Positions 52,556 to 60,799 of a stretch of 64,000 nt of DNA are shown in pieces. The DNA lies in assembly GCA_947454155.1 (NCBI GenBank), contig CANGIT010000001.1:186001-250000 (forward strand), in the 5' to 3' direction. Under the pieces are notes generated by a model, which ran no database searches, had not been told where the DNA came from, and worked only from the letters and a program-made list of their open reading frames with translations. Numbering within the stretch: the stretch's first letter is position 1; every line of letters begins with the position of its first letter. This stretch comes from Chitinophagaceae bacterium (GTDB lineage: Bacteria > Bacteroidota > Bacteroidia > Chitinophagales > Chitinophagaceae). The position numbers and the translations under genes were made by a program.

Positions 52556-54276
52556 TAGAAGAGAAAATATCTTTGCGTTAAGGGTAAAGAAGTTAGCGGC
52601 TCGCAGGTGATATGTTCTCCATCTACTTTCACTTCATAATTTTCTGGATTTACTTCGATATTTGGCGTGGTGTTGTTGTGAATCAAATCTTTCTTGGAAA
52701 TGCTTCTGCAATTCTTTACGGGTAAGATGGTTTTATTCAAACCGTATTGCTGTACGATATTTCTATCCAGCGATAATTGGGAAACAAAACTGATACACGT
52801 TTGATACAATGCTTTTCCATAAGCTCCAAACATGGTTCGGTATATCACAGGTTGTGGAGTGGGGATCGAAGCATTGGGGTCGCCCATTTTCGATGCGATG
52901 ATCATTCCTCCTTTTATGATCATTTCAGGTTTTACTCCAAACATGGCAGGCTTCCATAAAACGAGGTCGGCAAATTTTCCGGTTTCAATAGAACCAACAT
53001 ATTCGCTGATGCCATGCGCTATCGCGGGGTTGATGGTGTATTTGGATACATATCTTTTGACTCGAAAATTGTCATTGTCGTTCAACTTGTCTTCGGCTAA
53101 TGGTCCTCGTTGTATTTTCATTTTGTGGGCGGTTTGCCAGGTCCGGGTTATCACTTCAGCCACTCTGCCCATCGCCTGTGAATCGCTGCTCATCATGCTG
53201 AACACGCCCATGTCATGTAAGATGTCTTCGGCTGCAATGGTTTCAGGGCGAATTCTGGAATCTGCAAATGAAACATCCTCTGCAACAGATGGGTCAAGAT
53301 GATGGCAAACCATCAGCATATCCAAATGTTCATCTATGGTATTTGTTGTATAGGGCCTTGTTGGATTGGTAGAAGATGGAAGCACATGGGGATACATGGC
53401 AGCTTTGATGATATCTGGAGCGTGCCCGCCACCTGCACCTTCTGTGTGAAAGGTATGAATGACTCTTCCGTTTATCGCTTCAATTGTGGTTTCAAGAAAT
53501 CCCGCCTCATTTAGTGTGTCGGTATGGATAGCAACTTGCACATCAAATTTATCCGCTGTTTTTAATGAGGCATCAATAACAGCAGGCGTGCTTCCCCAAT
53601 CTTCATGGATTTTTAGTCCTAATGCTCCGGCAGCAATTTGCTCCTCTAATGGAGCTTCAGCAGCACAATTACCTTTTCCAAAAAATCCAAGATTCATCGG
53701 AAAGGCATCAGCTGCTTCCAGCAATTTTTGGATATTCCAAGCGCCGGGAGTTACGGTTGTCGCACTAGTGCCGTCGGCCGGTCCGGTTCCGCCACCAATC
53801 ATTGTTGTAATGCCGCTGAATAAAGCGTGTTCAATTTGTTGAGGACATATGAAATGAATATGCGTATCTATGCCACCCGCAGTGGCGATTAATCCAAACC
53901 CGCCATGAACTTCTGTGGCAGCCCCAATCACCATGTTGGTTGTAATACCTTCCATATTATCTGGATTTCCGGCTTTGCCAATACCAACAATTCTGCCATC
54001 TTTTATGCCAATGTCTGCTTTAATAATGCCCCAATGGTCAACTATCATTACGCCGGTGATGACAAAGTCGAGTACATTTTCATCACGTGTAGCTCTGGCA
54101 GATTGCGCCATTCCATCTCGGATGGTTTTACCGCCGCCAAATTTGGCTTCATCCCCATATACTGTGTAATCTTTTTCTATTTCTATAAATAATTCTGTAT
54201 CACCTAAACGAACTTTATCGCCCGTCGTAGGCCCATACATTGCCGCGTATTTTGCCCTGCTGATATGTAAACTCAT
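52555..54276 (-). CDS. ureC: Urease alpha (catalytic) subunit
   Basis: Nickel hydrolase splitting urea to ammonia and carbamate. The 573 residues start [30 protein letters not shown]. Active-site segments are present: [14 protein letters not shown] (first nickel His pair), GLKIHEDWG with the carbamylated Lys (~218), [27 protein letters not shown] and [14 protein letters not shown] with the mobile-flap His and the following [24 protein letters not shown] is the usual closing motif. All catalytic residues are in place. It overlaps ureB by four bases. Confidence 0.98.
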   Translation of the reverse strand: MSLHISRAKYAAMYGPTTGDKVRLGDTELFIEIEKDYTVYGDEAKFGGGKTIRDGMAQSARATRDENVLDFVITGVMIVDHWGIIKADIGIKDGRIVGIGKAGNPDNMEGITTNMVIGAATEVHGGFGLIATAGGIDTHIHFICPQQIEHALFSGITTMIGGGTGPADGTSATTVTPGAWNIQKLLEAADAFPMNLGFFGKGNCAAEAPLEEQIAAGALGLKIHEDWGSTPAVIDASLKTADKFDVQVAIHTDTLNEAGFLETTIEAINGRVIHTFHTEGAGGGHAPDIIKAAMYPHVLPSSTNPTRPYTTNTIDEHLDMLMVCHHLDPSVAEDVSFADSRIRPETIAAEDILHDMGVFSMMSSDSQAMGRVAEVITRTWQTAHKMKIQRGPLAEDKLNDNDNFRVKRYVSKYTINPAIAHGISEYVGSIETGKFADLVLWKPAMFGVKPEMIIKGGMIIASKMGDPNASIPTPQPVIYRTMFGAYGKALYQTCISFVSQLSLDRNIVQQYGLNKTILPVKNCRSISKKDLIHNNTTPNIEVNPENYEVKVDGEHITCEPLTSLPLTQRYFLF

Positions 54277-54644
54277 GATTGAGGGTTTTTGAATTTTTGT
54301 GAAGCAGCTTTTTCCATGGCTACTTTTTTATTGTCTTCGTTGATAGTTCCATCAAGCAGGTTATTGAATCCGTGGATTTCATTGTTTCCTGAAAAGCAAA
54401 CCAACTGTACTTCCTTTTCTTCGCCCGGCTCAAAGCGGATGGCGTTACCTGCTGGAATATTCAGTCTCATGCCAAATGATTTTTCTCTTTCAAAACAAAG
54501 CAGCTTATTGACTTCAAAAAAATGAAAATGAGAGCCAATTTGCACCGGACGATCACCAGTGTTGGTTACATATACATTTATAGTTTGTCTTCCTATGTTA
54601 GCGATAATGCCTTCTTGTTTTAAAATGTACTCTCCGGGAATCAT
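54273..54644 (-). CDS. ureB: Urease beta subunit
   Basis: Structural urease subunit of 123 residues. It starts [46 protein letters not shown]; the pattern [16 protein letters not shown] is the family signature. [23 protein letters not shown] follows. The C-terminal tail is extended and charged. ureA and ureB are separate genes here, not fused as in Helicobacter. Confidence 0.97.
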   Translation of the reverse strand: MIPGEYILKQEGIIANIGRQTINVYVTNTGDRPVQIGSHFHFFEVNKLLCFEREKSFGMRLNIPAGNAIRFEPGEEKEVQLVCFSGNNEIHGFNNLLDGTINEDNKKVAMEKAASQKFKNPQS

Positions 54645-54697
54645 AAAATGGATTTGAAAATTGAAAAATCAAATTATTTTTTTATGGGAATTGATAA

Positions 54698-55000
54698 TTA
54701 TCGAATAGGATTATGCACGGTAACCAGCTTGGTTCCATCTGGAAATGTTGCTTCTATCTGAATGTCATGAATCATTTCCGGTACACCTTCCATTACATCA
54801 TCTCGGTGAAGTATGGTACTGCCATATTCCATCAATGCAGCAACTGATTTCCCATCTCTGGCAGCCTCCTGTAGTTGTGAACTGATTAATGCAATGGCTT
54901 CAGGATAATTTAATTTCAAACCTCTGCTTTTCCTTTTTTGTGCTAATTCGCCAGCTAAATAAAGCATCAGCTTTTCTTGTTCCCTTGGTGTCAAATGCAT
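54698..55000 (-). CDS. ureA: Urease gamma subunit
   Basis: Structural subunit of 100 residues, starting [40 protein letters not shown], with the signature [41 protein letters not shown] closes the protein. It is the first gene of the cluster; the order ureA-B-C-E-F-G-D-H is continuous on this strand. A weak -7-like box (TACTTTTA, 55030-55037 on the minus strand) precedes it. Confidence 0.97.
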   Translation of the reverse strand: MHLTPREQEKLMLYLAGELAQKRKSRGLKLNYPEAIALISSQLQEAARDGKSVAALMEYGSTILHRDDVMEGVPEMIHDIQIEATFPDGTKLVTVHNPIR

Positions 55001-55149
55001 GTTGAAATATTTCGGAATTGATGTTTTCTTAAAAGTATAAAAAAATCATTTCGCTTTTTGAGTCAGGGCTTAATTATAGAATTCATCTAAAAACTACCCT
55101 TATCAACAGCGGATTGTACCATGATAATTTAATTCTGGGTTGAACTTCA

Positions 55150-55209
55150 TGAAAACCACCCGGCATCCCATCGAAAATATCGGTGGTGCTAAAGCAGGTT
55201 ATTGATTGC
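55150..55209 (+). repeat. Direct repeat, right copy (orphan ALDH 3' end)
   Basis: Encodes KTTRHPIENIGGAKAGY plus TGA, with no gene in front of it. Relative to 49084-49146 three of four substitutions are at third codon positions and one changes Trp to Arg. Together with the left copy it brackets the urease cluster. The 100 bases between it and ureA hold nothing else recognisable. Confidence 0.9.
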
Positions 55210-55960
55210 CAGAAACTGATTTTGCCGATTTGAGCAGTGGGCCACTCAATTTCTTTTGCATTGAAAAGGTAATGAGTGAGAATATTTCTGTTGCCGCATC
55301 ATCATAACTTAATCCTCCTTCACGGATATTGGAAACACAATTTCTTTGAGCATCTGTATTTCCTATTTGGGGTTGATAGGTGAGATAGGCGCTCATGCTG
55401 TCGGAGGCTGTAAGGCCGGGTCTTTCGCCAATAAGAATGATTGATAGTTTGGAATTCAGCAAAATGCCGGTTTCATCACTTACAGCCACTCTGCCATTTT
55501 CAACAATACAGACAGGAGCAATCTTCAATCCCGCTTCATCAATTTTTTTAAACAAAATTTTGAGCAAAGGAATGGCATACAGGTTGACAGCTGTGGCCGA
55601 CAATCCATTGGAGATATTGATGCAGATATCAAAAGCGGAAGATGGCGTATTGTCATTAAGCTTCAATCGACTTTCGTCATTGAGTTGCTTCCCCCAATCG
55701 GGGCGCAATAGAAATTCTTTTTTGTCTTTTGTTTTGCTGCACAGTTCAAGTACATCTCTATTCTCCTCATTGAAGTATTCAACAAGTTTTATTTTATCTA
55801 GTGGCTCATAAATGCTGTCTCTGGCCTTGGCATGCGCTTCATTCAGTGCTAAGATTTTTTCTGTAGTCAAAGAGGATCCGGTTCTGCCCAAAGCGATTCT
55901 GGCAGCTGTGAATTTTTTTAAAACAATCCACGGATCTTCGGAGGGAAATATTTTTATCAT
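55199..55960 (-). CDS. eutC: Ethanolamine ammonia-lyase small subunit
   Basis: Light chain of the B12-dependent lyase that converts ethanolamine to acetaldehyde and ammonia. The 253 residues contain TAARIALGRTGSSLTTEKILALNEAHAKARDSI (key part LGRTGSSL), DICINISNGLSATAVN, IVLIGERPGL-like IILIGERPGLTASDSMSAYLTY, and TDAQRNCVSNIREGGL near the end, the cobalamin-binding face. The stop codon region overlaps the orphan ALDH repeat. It starts at the last base of the eutB stop codon, so translation is coupled. Confidence 0.96.
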   Translation of the reverse strand: MIKIFPSEDPWIVLKKFTAARIALGRTGSSLTTEKILALNEAHAKARDSIYEPLDKIKLVEYFNEENRDVLELCSKTKDKKEFLLRPDWGKQLNDESRLKLNDNTPSSAFDICINISNGLSATAVNLYAIPLLKILFKKIDEAGLKIAPVCIVENGRVAVSDETGILLNSKLSIILIGERPGLTASDSMSAYLTYQPQIGNTDAQRNCVSNIREGGLSYDDAATEIFSLITFSMQKKLSGPLLKSAKSVSGNQ

Positions 55961-57333
55961 CAGAATAGATAGTTCAGCAAGGGGTGTGAAGATGATGGAG
56001 GAATCAGGGTTCCTTTTTCGTCAATCCAGCCATTGTGGAACAACCAGGTTTCAAATTCAGGTGCCGGCTTCAGGTTCAATAATTTTCGGATAAATAATGT
56101 GTCGTGGAAAGATGTGGATTGATAATTGAGCATGATGTCATCGGTTCCCGGAACGCCCATGATGTAGTTACAGCCGGCGGCGCCCATCAGCACCAGCAGA
56201 TTATCCATATCGTTGGCATCTGCTTCAGCATGATTGGTATAACAGATGTCCATGCCCATCGGTAATCCCATCATCTTTCCGCAGAAATGATCTTCAAGCG
56301 CTGCTCGGGTTATTTGTTTGCCATCGTATAAATATTCCGGACCAATGAATCCAACCACCGAATTGACCAGCATCGGATTGAATTGGCGCGCTACAGCATA
56401 AGCTCTGGCTTCGCAGGTTTGTTGGTCCACGCCTTCATGGGCATTGGCGGATAGGGAAGATCCTTGTCCGGTTTCGAAATACATGCAGTTGTTTCCTATG
56501 GTACCACGTTTCAATTCTATTCCGGCTAAATGAGCTTCTTGCAACATGTTCAGCTGGATGCCAAAACTTTCATTTGTTTTTTGCGTTCCGCCAATGGATT
56601 GAAAAATCAAATCCACCGGAGCGTTTTTATTTATCAGTTCAAGGGAAGTGGTCAAATGACAAAGCACGGATGATTGAGTAGGAATGGAAAACCTTGAAAT
56701 CATTTCATCCAACATGTGAAGCAATCCGCTGGTGTTTTGAATGTCATCTTTTGCGGGATTGATGCCGATGACCGCATCTCCGTTTCCGTACAACAAGCCA
56801 TCAATGATGGAGGCGGCAATGCCTTTGAAATTATCAGTGGGATGATTGGGTTGCAATCGAGAGGAAAGACGGCCTTTTAATCCAATCGTATTTCTGAATC
56901 GGGTCACCACTTGAATTTTAGATGCTACCAGCATCAGGTCTTGATTGCGCATGATTTTCGAAACAGCCGCAATCATTTCCGGCGTCAAACCTTTTCGGAG
57001 GGCTGATATGCTGTGGTGGTCGGCGTCATCACTCAGCAGCCAATCTCTCAATGCGCCAACAGTAAATCCGCTGATAGGCGAAAAGGCCATTTTATCATGA
57101 TTGTCAATGATCAGCCTGCTTACATCATCACTTTCATAGGGAATCACCAACTCTTGAAGGAAACGGTTGAGGGGCAGGTTGGCCAATGCGTATTGTGCGG
57201 CTACGCGTTCCTGATAGCTTTCTGCTGCAACGCCGGCCAATGCATCACCGCTTCTGAAAGGAGTGGCCTTTGCCATCAGGTCTTTCAGGTCTTTGAATGA
57301 AAAAGTGATATGTCCTATGGTACTGCTGTACAT
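55960..57333 (-). CDS. eutB: Ethanolamine ammonia-lyase large subunit
   Basis: Catalytic heavy chain, 457 residues, a TIM barrel binding adenosylcobalamin with EutC. Segments typical of EutB: FKDLMAKATPFRSGDALAGVAA near the N-terminus, GLKGRLSSRLQPNHPTDNFKGI, GNGDAVIGINPAKDD (~190-205), YFETGQGSSLSANAHEGVDQQTCEARAYAVAR (~300-330), MGLPMGMDICYTNHAEADANDMDNLL and MGVPGTDDIMLNYQSTSFHD, with the catalytic Arg/Glu region preserved. No microcompartment shell gene or eutA reactivase is in the window. It follows the permease gene by 39 bases. Confidence 0.97.
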   Translation of the reverse strand: MYSSTIGHITFSFKDLKDLMAKATPFRSGDALAGVAAESYQERVAAQYALANLPLNRFLQELVIPYESDDVSRLIIDNHDKMAFSPISGFTVGALRDWLLSDDADHHSISALRKGLTPEMIAAVSKIMRNQDLMLVASKIQVVTRFRNTIGLKGRLSSRLQPNHPTDNFKGIAASIIDGLLYGNGDAVIGINPAKDDIQNTSGLLHMLDEMISRFSIPTQSSVLCHLTTSLELINKNAPVDLIFQSIGGTQKTNESFGIQLNMLQEAHLAGIELKRGTIGNNCMYFETGQGSSLSANAHEGVDQQTCEARAYAVARQFNPMLVNSVVGFIGPEYLYDGKQITRAALEDHFCGKMMGLPMGMDICYTNHAEADANDMDNLLVLMGAAGCNYIMGVPGTDDIMLNYQSTSFHDTLFIRKLLNLKPAPEFETWLFHNGWIDEKGTLIPPSSSHPLLNYLF

Positions 57334-57372
57334 GATGTAAAAGAATGGTTGTTGATGGCTTTATTTTTCTGA

Positions 57373-58680
57373 TCATTCATCGTTGAAAGATGACTTGTGT
57401 TTTCCCATCAGCATAAAAATTAACATCATGGCCAATAAACCGCCGGCAAATATCAGGCTTAAAGTGAAATTGTAATAGATGATGGCCAGCAATGAAATGA
57501 ATGATATTACGAGGCAAATGATGGGAAACCAAGGATAGAAAGGGGTATTGAAGCTGCCGATTTTGCGTCCGCCGGCTTTCAATTTCAATAAGCTGAACAT
57601 GCTGATGATGTACATCACAACGGCGCCCAAAGCCGAAATGATGATTACCTTATCTGTAGTTCCGGTGTATAAAGAAAAAATGCCTATGGCGCCACCGGCC
57701 AATAAGGCCCAATGGGGCGTGTTGAAACGGTTGTTGAGCTTGCTGAAGGCACCGGGTAAAAATCGGGCTCTTGATAAGGCAAATATTTGTCGCGAATAAC
57801 CTGTGATCAAACTGTGAAAAGAAGCGATGAGGCCCAACAGTCCGATGCCTGCGAAAAAACCGGTAAGCCGATTATCTTTACCTATGACCATGGCGATGGC
57901 TTCCGGTAAAGGATAGTCGATAGTGCTGAGATTTTTCCAGTTGCCGATGCCTCCCGAAAAAATCATTACGCCTAAAGCCAGTAATACCAATGTGCCGATG
58001 CCCCAGAGATAACCTTTGGGAATGTTCCTTTCGGGATCAATCACTTCTTCCGATACCATAGCTACCCCTTCTATCCCCAGGAAAAACCAGATGGCAAAAG
58101 GCAATGCGGCAAAGATGCCATGTATGCCATGCGGCATGGGGTCTTTTAAAAAATTATCGGCTTTGAAATGTGGACTGACGATGAATATAAAAATCAGCAG
58201 TTCGGCAATGGCCAGCAAGGTGATGATGAGATTGAAATTGGCCGATTCCTTGATGCCGATCCAATTGATGGCGGTAAAAATAATATAAGAAACTACGGCG
58301 GTGTACATGACGGGAATGCCTGCGTGAAGAAAATGCACATAGCTGCCCAATGCAAAAGCGATGGCGGGCGGAGCTAGCACAAATTCAATGAGTGTGGCAT
58401 AACCGGCTACCAAGCCGCCAATGGGTCCGAATGCTTTTCGGGCATAAGCAAAGGGGCCTCCTGCATGAGGAATGGCGGATGTTAATTCAGTAAAGCTGAA
58501 AACAAATGTGACGTAAAGCACAGTTACAATCAAAGTGGCCATCAGGAAGCCAACAGTACCTGCTTTGTCCCATCCAAAATTCCACCCAAAATATTCACCC
58601 GAAATCACCAGCCCTACCGCGAGCCCCCATAAATGGATGTGGTTGAGTACTTTTTTTAATCCCGGCTTTGATTGGCTCAT
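57373..58680 (-). CDS. Ethanolamine permease (APC superfamily)
   Basis: Twelve-span amino acid/polyamine/organocation family transporter, 435 residues. Its start HLWGLAVGLVISGEYFGWNFGWDKAG is characteristic of ethanolamine permeases. Further typical parts are SAIPHAGGPFAYARKAFGPIGGLVAGY, WFFLGIEGVAMVSEEVIDPERNIPKGY and SFHSLITGYSRQIFALSRARFLP. Its place directly ahead of eutB and eutC supports ethanolamine as the cargo. The unit permease-eutB-eutC is thus an uptake and deamination module. Confidence 0.92.
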   Translation of the reverse strand: MSQSKPGLKKVLNHIHLWGLAVGLVISGEYFGWNFGWDKAGTVGFLMATLIVTVLYVTFVFSFTELTSAIPHAGGPFAYARKAFGPIGGLVAGYATLIEFVLAPPAIAFALGSYVHFLHAGIPVMYTAVVSYIIFTAINWIGIKESANFNLIITLLAIAELLIFIFIVSPHFKADNFLKDPMPHGIHGIFAALPFAIWFFLGIEGVAMVSEEVIDPERNIPKGYLWGIGTLVLLALGVMIFSGGIGNWKNLSTIDYPLPEAIAMVIGKDNRLTGFFAGIGLLGLIASFHSLITGYSRQIFALSRARFLPGAFSKLNNRFNTPHWALLAGGAIGIFSLYTGTTDKVIIISALGAVVMYIISMFSLLKLKAGGRKIGSFNTPFYPWFPIICLVISFISLLAIIYYNFTLSLIFAGGLLAMMLIFMLMGKHKSSFNDE

Positions 58681-58793
58681 GAAATGAAGATAAATAAATC
58701 ATTTTATTATGAAAAACCTTAAGAAATCGTGGGTGCATTGACCTTGATTGGTCTTATGTTGTTGTTTAACAAAAGTTGTCTCAACAATTTGAC

Positions 58794-58801
58794 TAATTTT
58801 G
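58794..58801 (+). promoter_or_regulatory. -7 promoter element TAATTTTG of lemA
   Basis: An exact TAnnTTTG match 19 bases before the start codon at 58821. Confidence 0.5.
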
Positions 58802-58820
58802 CTTTCTAAAATTATTTATC

Positions 58821-59414
58821 ATGAGTACCAGTAAAATCGTTTTAATTGTTATCGCCGCCTTGTTTGTGGTCATAGGTTTTTGGGGATGTAATGGATACAA
58901 TGGCTTGGTGTCTGCCGACCAAGGCTTGCAAAAAGTATGGAGTAATGTGGAAACCAATTATCAGCGCCGTACCGATTTGTACAACAGCATCATCAAAACC
59001 ATTGAAGGTTCTGCCAATTTCGAAAAATCTACCTTGAAAGAGGTGCTTGAAGCGCGCGCCAATGCTACAAAAGTTCAGGTAAACATCAATGATGCCGCTT
59101 CACTTGAGGCTTATCAAAAAGCTCAATCGGCACTGCAAGGATCTTTCAGTCGCTTGATGGCTGTAGCCGAAAATTATCCAGATCTGAAAACAACTGCGGC
59201 TTTCAGAGATTTTCAAACACAAATCGAAGGCACCGAAAATCGCATCAATGTAGCGCGTCAGGATTATAATGCCGTTATTGAAAGGTATAACAACCGCGTA
59301 AAAAGATTTCCAGGTAATATCCTGGCCGGTATGTTCGGATTTGGTGCCAAACCTTATTATAAAGCAGATGCTGGTACAGAAAAAACTCCTGACATAGAGT
59401 TCAATATTAAATAA
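58821..59414 (+). CDS. LemA family protein
   Basis: A 197-residue protein with one N-terminal membrane anchor (IVLIVIAALFVVIGFWGCNGYN). LemA pattern: NGLVSADQGLQKVWSNVETNYQRRTDLYNSIIKT (key part VETNYQRRTDLYNSI), EARANATKVQVN, LSRLMAVAENYPDLK-like SRLMAVAENYPDLKTTAAFRDFQTQIEGTENRINVARQDYN, and YNNRVKRFPGNILAGMFGF. The helical domain would face the periplasm. The biochemical role is unknown, but lemA with TPM-domain genes is a frequent set; it leads a three-gene unit here. Confidence 0.93.
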   Translation: MSTSKIVLIVIAALFVVIGFWGCNGYNGLVSADQGLQKVWSNVETNYQRRTDLYNSIIKTIEGSANFEKSTLKEVLEARANATKVQVNINDAASLEAYQKAQSALQGSFSRLMAVAENYPDLKTTAAFRDFQTQIEGTENRINVARQDYNAVIERYNNRVKRFPGNILAGMFGFGAKPYYKADAGTEKTPDIEFNIK

Positions 59415-59433
59415 TACAAAATCTTTTCTGCTC

Positions 59434-59889
59434 TTGTTTTCACTCTTCAAAAAAAAATCATTACTCTCTGCTGCTGAAAATGCTGCGGTAGTTCAAGCCA
59501 TCCGCGAAGCCGAATTGGCCACCAGTGGTGAAGTTCGTGTGTTTATCGAATCAAGAAATCCATTGGTAGACACATTGGAAAGGGCCCGTGCTATTTTTTT
59601 TGAGGAGAAAATGTTTGAAACCGCCGCACGAAACGGTGTGTTGATTTACATCGCATTAAAAGATAAAGAAGTGGCCATTTTTGGCGACGAAGGCATTCAC
59701 CAGGCCGTTGGTGCTGAATTTTGGAATCAGCAAATCAAACAGATGCTTCCCCTTTTCAAACAGAATTCTTTAGCTGTCGGATTGTGCAATTGTATCCAAA
59801 CGGTGGGTGATGTGTTAAAAGAAAAGTTTCCTTACCAAGAAGGACAAGATAAAAACGAACTGCCCGATGATATCATTTTTGGGCGATAA
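59434..59889 (+). CDS. TPM-domain protein without signal peptide
   Basis: A 151-residue TPM_phosphatase-type domain (TLP18.3/Psb32/MOLO-1). Residues ~15-130 carry AVVQAIREAELATSGEVRVFIESRNP, RNGVLIYIALKDKEVAIFGDEGIHQAVG and LKEKFPYQEGQDKNELPDDIIFG. It has no membrane anchor. The start MFSLFKKKSLLS needs a TTG codon; no ATG is available at a suitable place and homologues begin similarly, so TTG is accepted. It lies 19 bases after lemA and 9 before the next TPM gene. Confidence 0.85.
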   Translation: MFSLFKKKSLLSAAENAAVVQAIREAELATSGEVRVFIESRNPLVDTLERARAIFFEEKMFETAARNGVLIYIALKDKEVAIFGDEGIHQAVGAEFWNQQIKQMLPLFKQNSLAVGLCNCIQTVGDVLKEKFPYQEGQDKNELPDDIIFGR

Positions 59890-59898
59890 ATCAATTCC

Positions 59899-60669
59899 AT
59901 GAACTTACTGAGAAAAATATTGGTGGGGCTGACTTTTTTTGTCGGGTTTCTCGGTGCGCATGGACAGCAGATTCCGGAAAAACCTTCTCCGCAAAGATTG
60001 GTCAATGATTATACCCATACCCTTACGGATGACCAGCGGATGTTTCTCGAAAACAAACTTACCGCCTTTGATGATTCTACTTCATCTCAAATAGCAGTGG
60101 TCATCATCAACGACCTGGAAGGTACGGATATCAGCGATTATGCATTGAAGATAGGGCGAAGCTGGGGTGTGGGTGGAAAAGATTACAATAACGGAGTGGT
60201 GTTGCTGGTGTCTATCGGAGACCGTAAGATCAATATCTCTACAGGCTATGGTTTGGAAGGTGCGCTGCCAGATATTACCTGCAAGCACATCATAGATGAG
60301 GAGATAAAGCCCAATTTCAAAGACAAGGATTATTTCCGCGGCCTTGATGCAGGAACAAACGCCATTATTAAGGCAGTTAAAGGGGAGTACAAAGTGACAC
60401 GTAAGCATGGCAATAAAAAAACTTCACCGTTCTCTGTTTTTGTTGCATTGATAGTGGTCATCATCATCTTGTCTGTGATATCCGGAGGAAGAGGCGGTGG
60501 CGGAACTTATTCCGGCGGCAGAGGTTTTCGAAGAACCTATTTTGGTCCAACGATCTTCCCTATGGGAGGCGGTGGCTGGGGCGGTTCTGGGGGAGGCAGC
60601 TCCGGTGGCGGTTTTGGCGGCTTCGGAGGAGGTAGTTTTGGGGGTGGTGGCGCCAGTGGGGGATGGTGA
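59899..60669 (+). CDS. Membrane TPM-domain protein with Gly-rich tail (YgcG-like)
   Basis: A 256-residue protein: signal peptide (ILVGLTFFVGFLGAHGQ), periplasmic TPM domain (~28-165; RLVNDYTHTLTDDQRMFLENKL, SSQIAVVIINDLEGTDISDYALKIGRSWGVGGKDYNNGVVLLV, key part GVGGKDYNNGVVLLV), one membrane span (~177-195; FSVFVALIVVIIILSVI), and a tail composed mostly of Gly, Ser and Phe ending GGGGASGGW. The layout is that of YgcG-family proteins, of unknown function in membrane protein quality control or similar. It is third in the lemA unit. A long hairpin follows. Confidence 0.9.
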   Translation: MNLLRKILVGLTFFVGFLGAHGQQIPEKPSPQRLVNDYTHTLTDDQRMFLENKLTAFDDSTSSQIAVVIINDLEGTDISDYALKIGRSWGVGGKDYNNGVVLLVSIGDRKINISTGYGLEGALPDITCKHIIDEEIKPNFKDKDYFRGLDAGTNAIIKAVKGEYKVTRKHGNKKTSPFSVFVALIVVIIILSVISGGRGGGGTYSGGRGFRRTYFGPTIFPMGGGGWGGSGGGSSGGGFGGFGGGSFGGGGASGGW

Positions 60670-60700
60670 CTTGAACCAATAAGATTAAATCAAATGTTTG

Positions 60701-60781
60701 AAAGGTTCAATAAGCTCAAAAGGTTTCAGCAGTTGTTGTTTTTACAAACATAATCAACCGCTGAAACCTTTTTGAACCTTT
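60701..60781. terminator. Long bidirectional hairpin between convergent genes
   Basis: CTCAAAAGGTTTCAGC-AGTTG pairs with CAACC-GCTGAAACCTTTTTG (about 60714-60735 with 60755-60775), and the GGTTCAA / TTGAACC outer arms extend it. It lies between the YgcG-like gene and the convergent M1 peptidase gene, so it probably terminates both. Confidence 0.65.
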
Positions 60782-60799
60782 GGAACATTACTCATTTCA

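Noticed and set aside
49147..55000. Integrase or transposase inside the urease block
   Set aside because: All reading frames between the flanking repeats are accounted for by ure genes; no recombinase is present, so the mobility of the block rests on the repeats alone.
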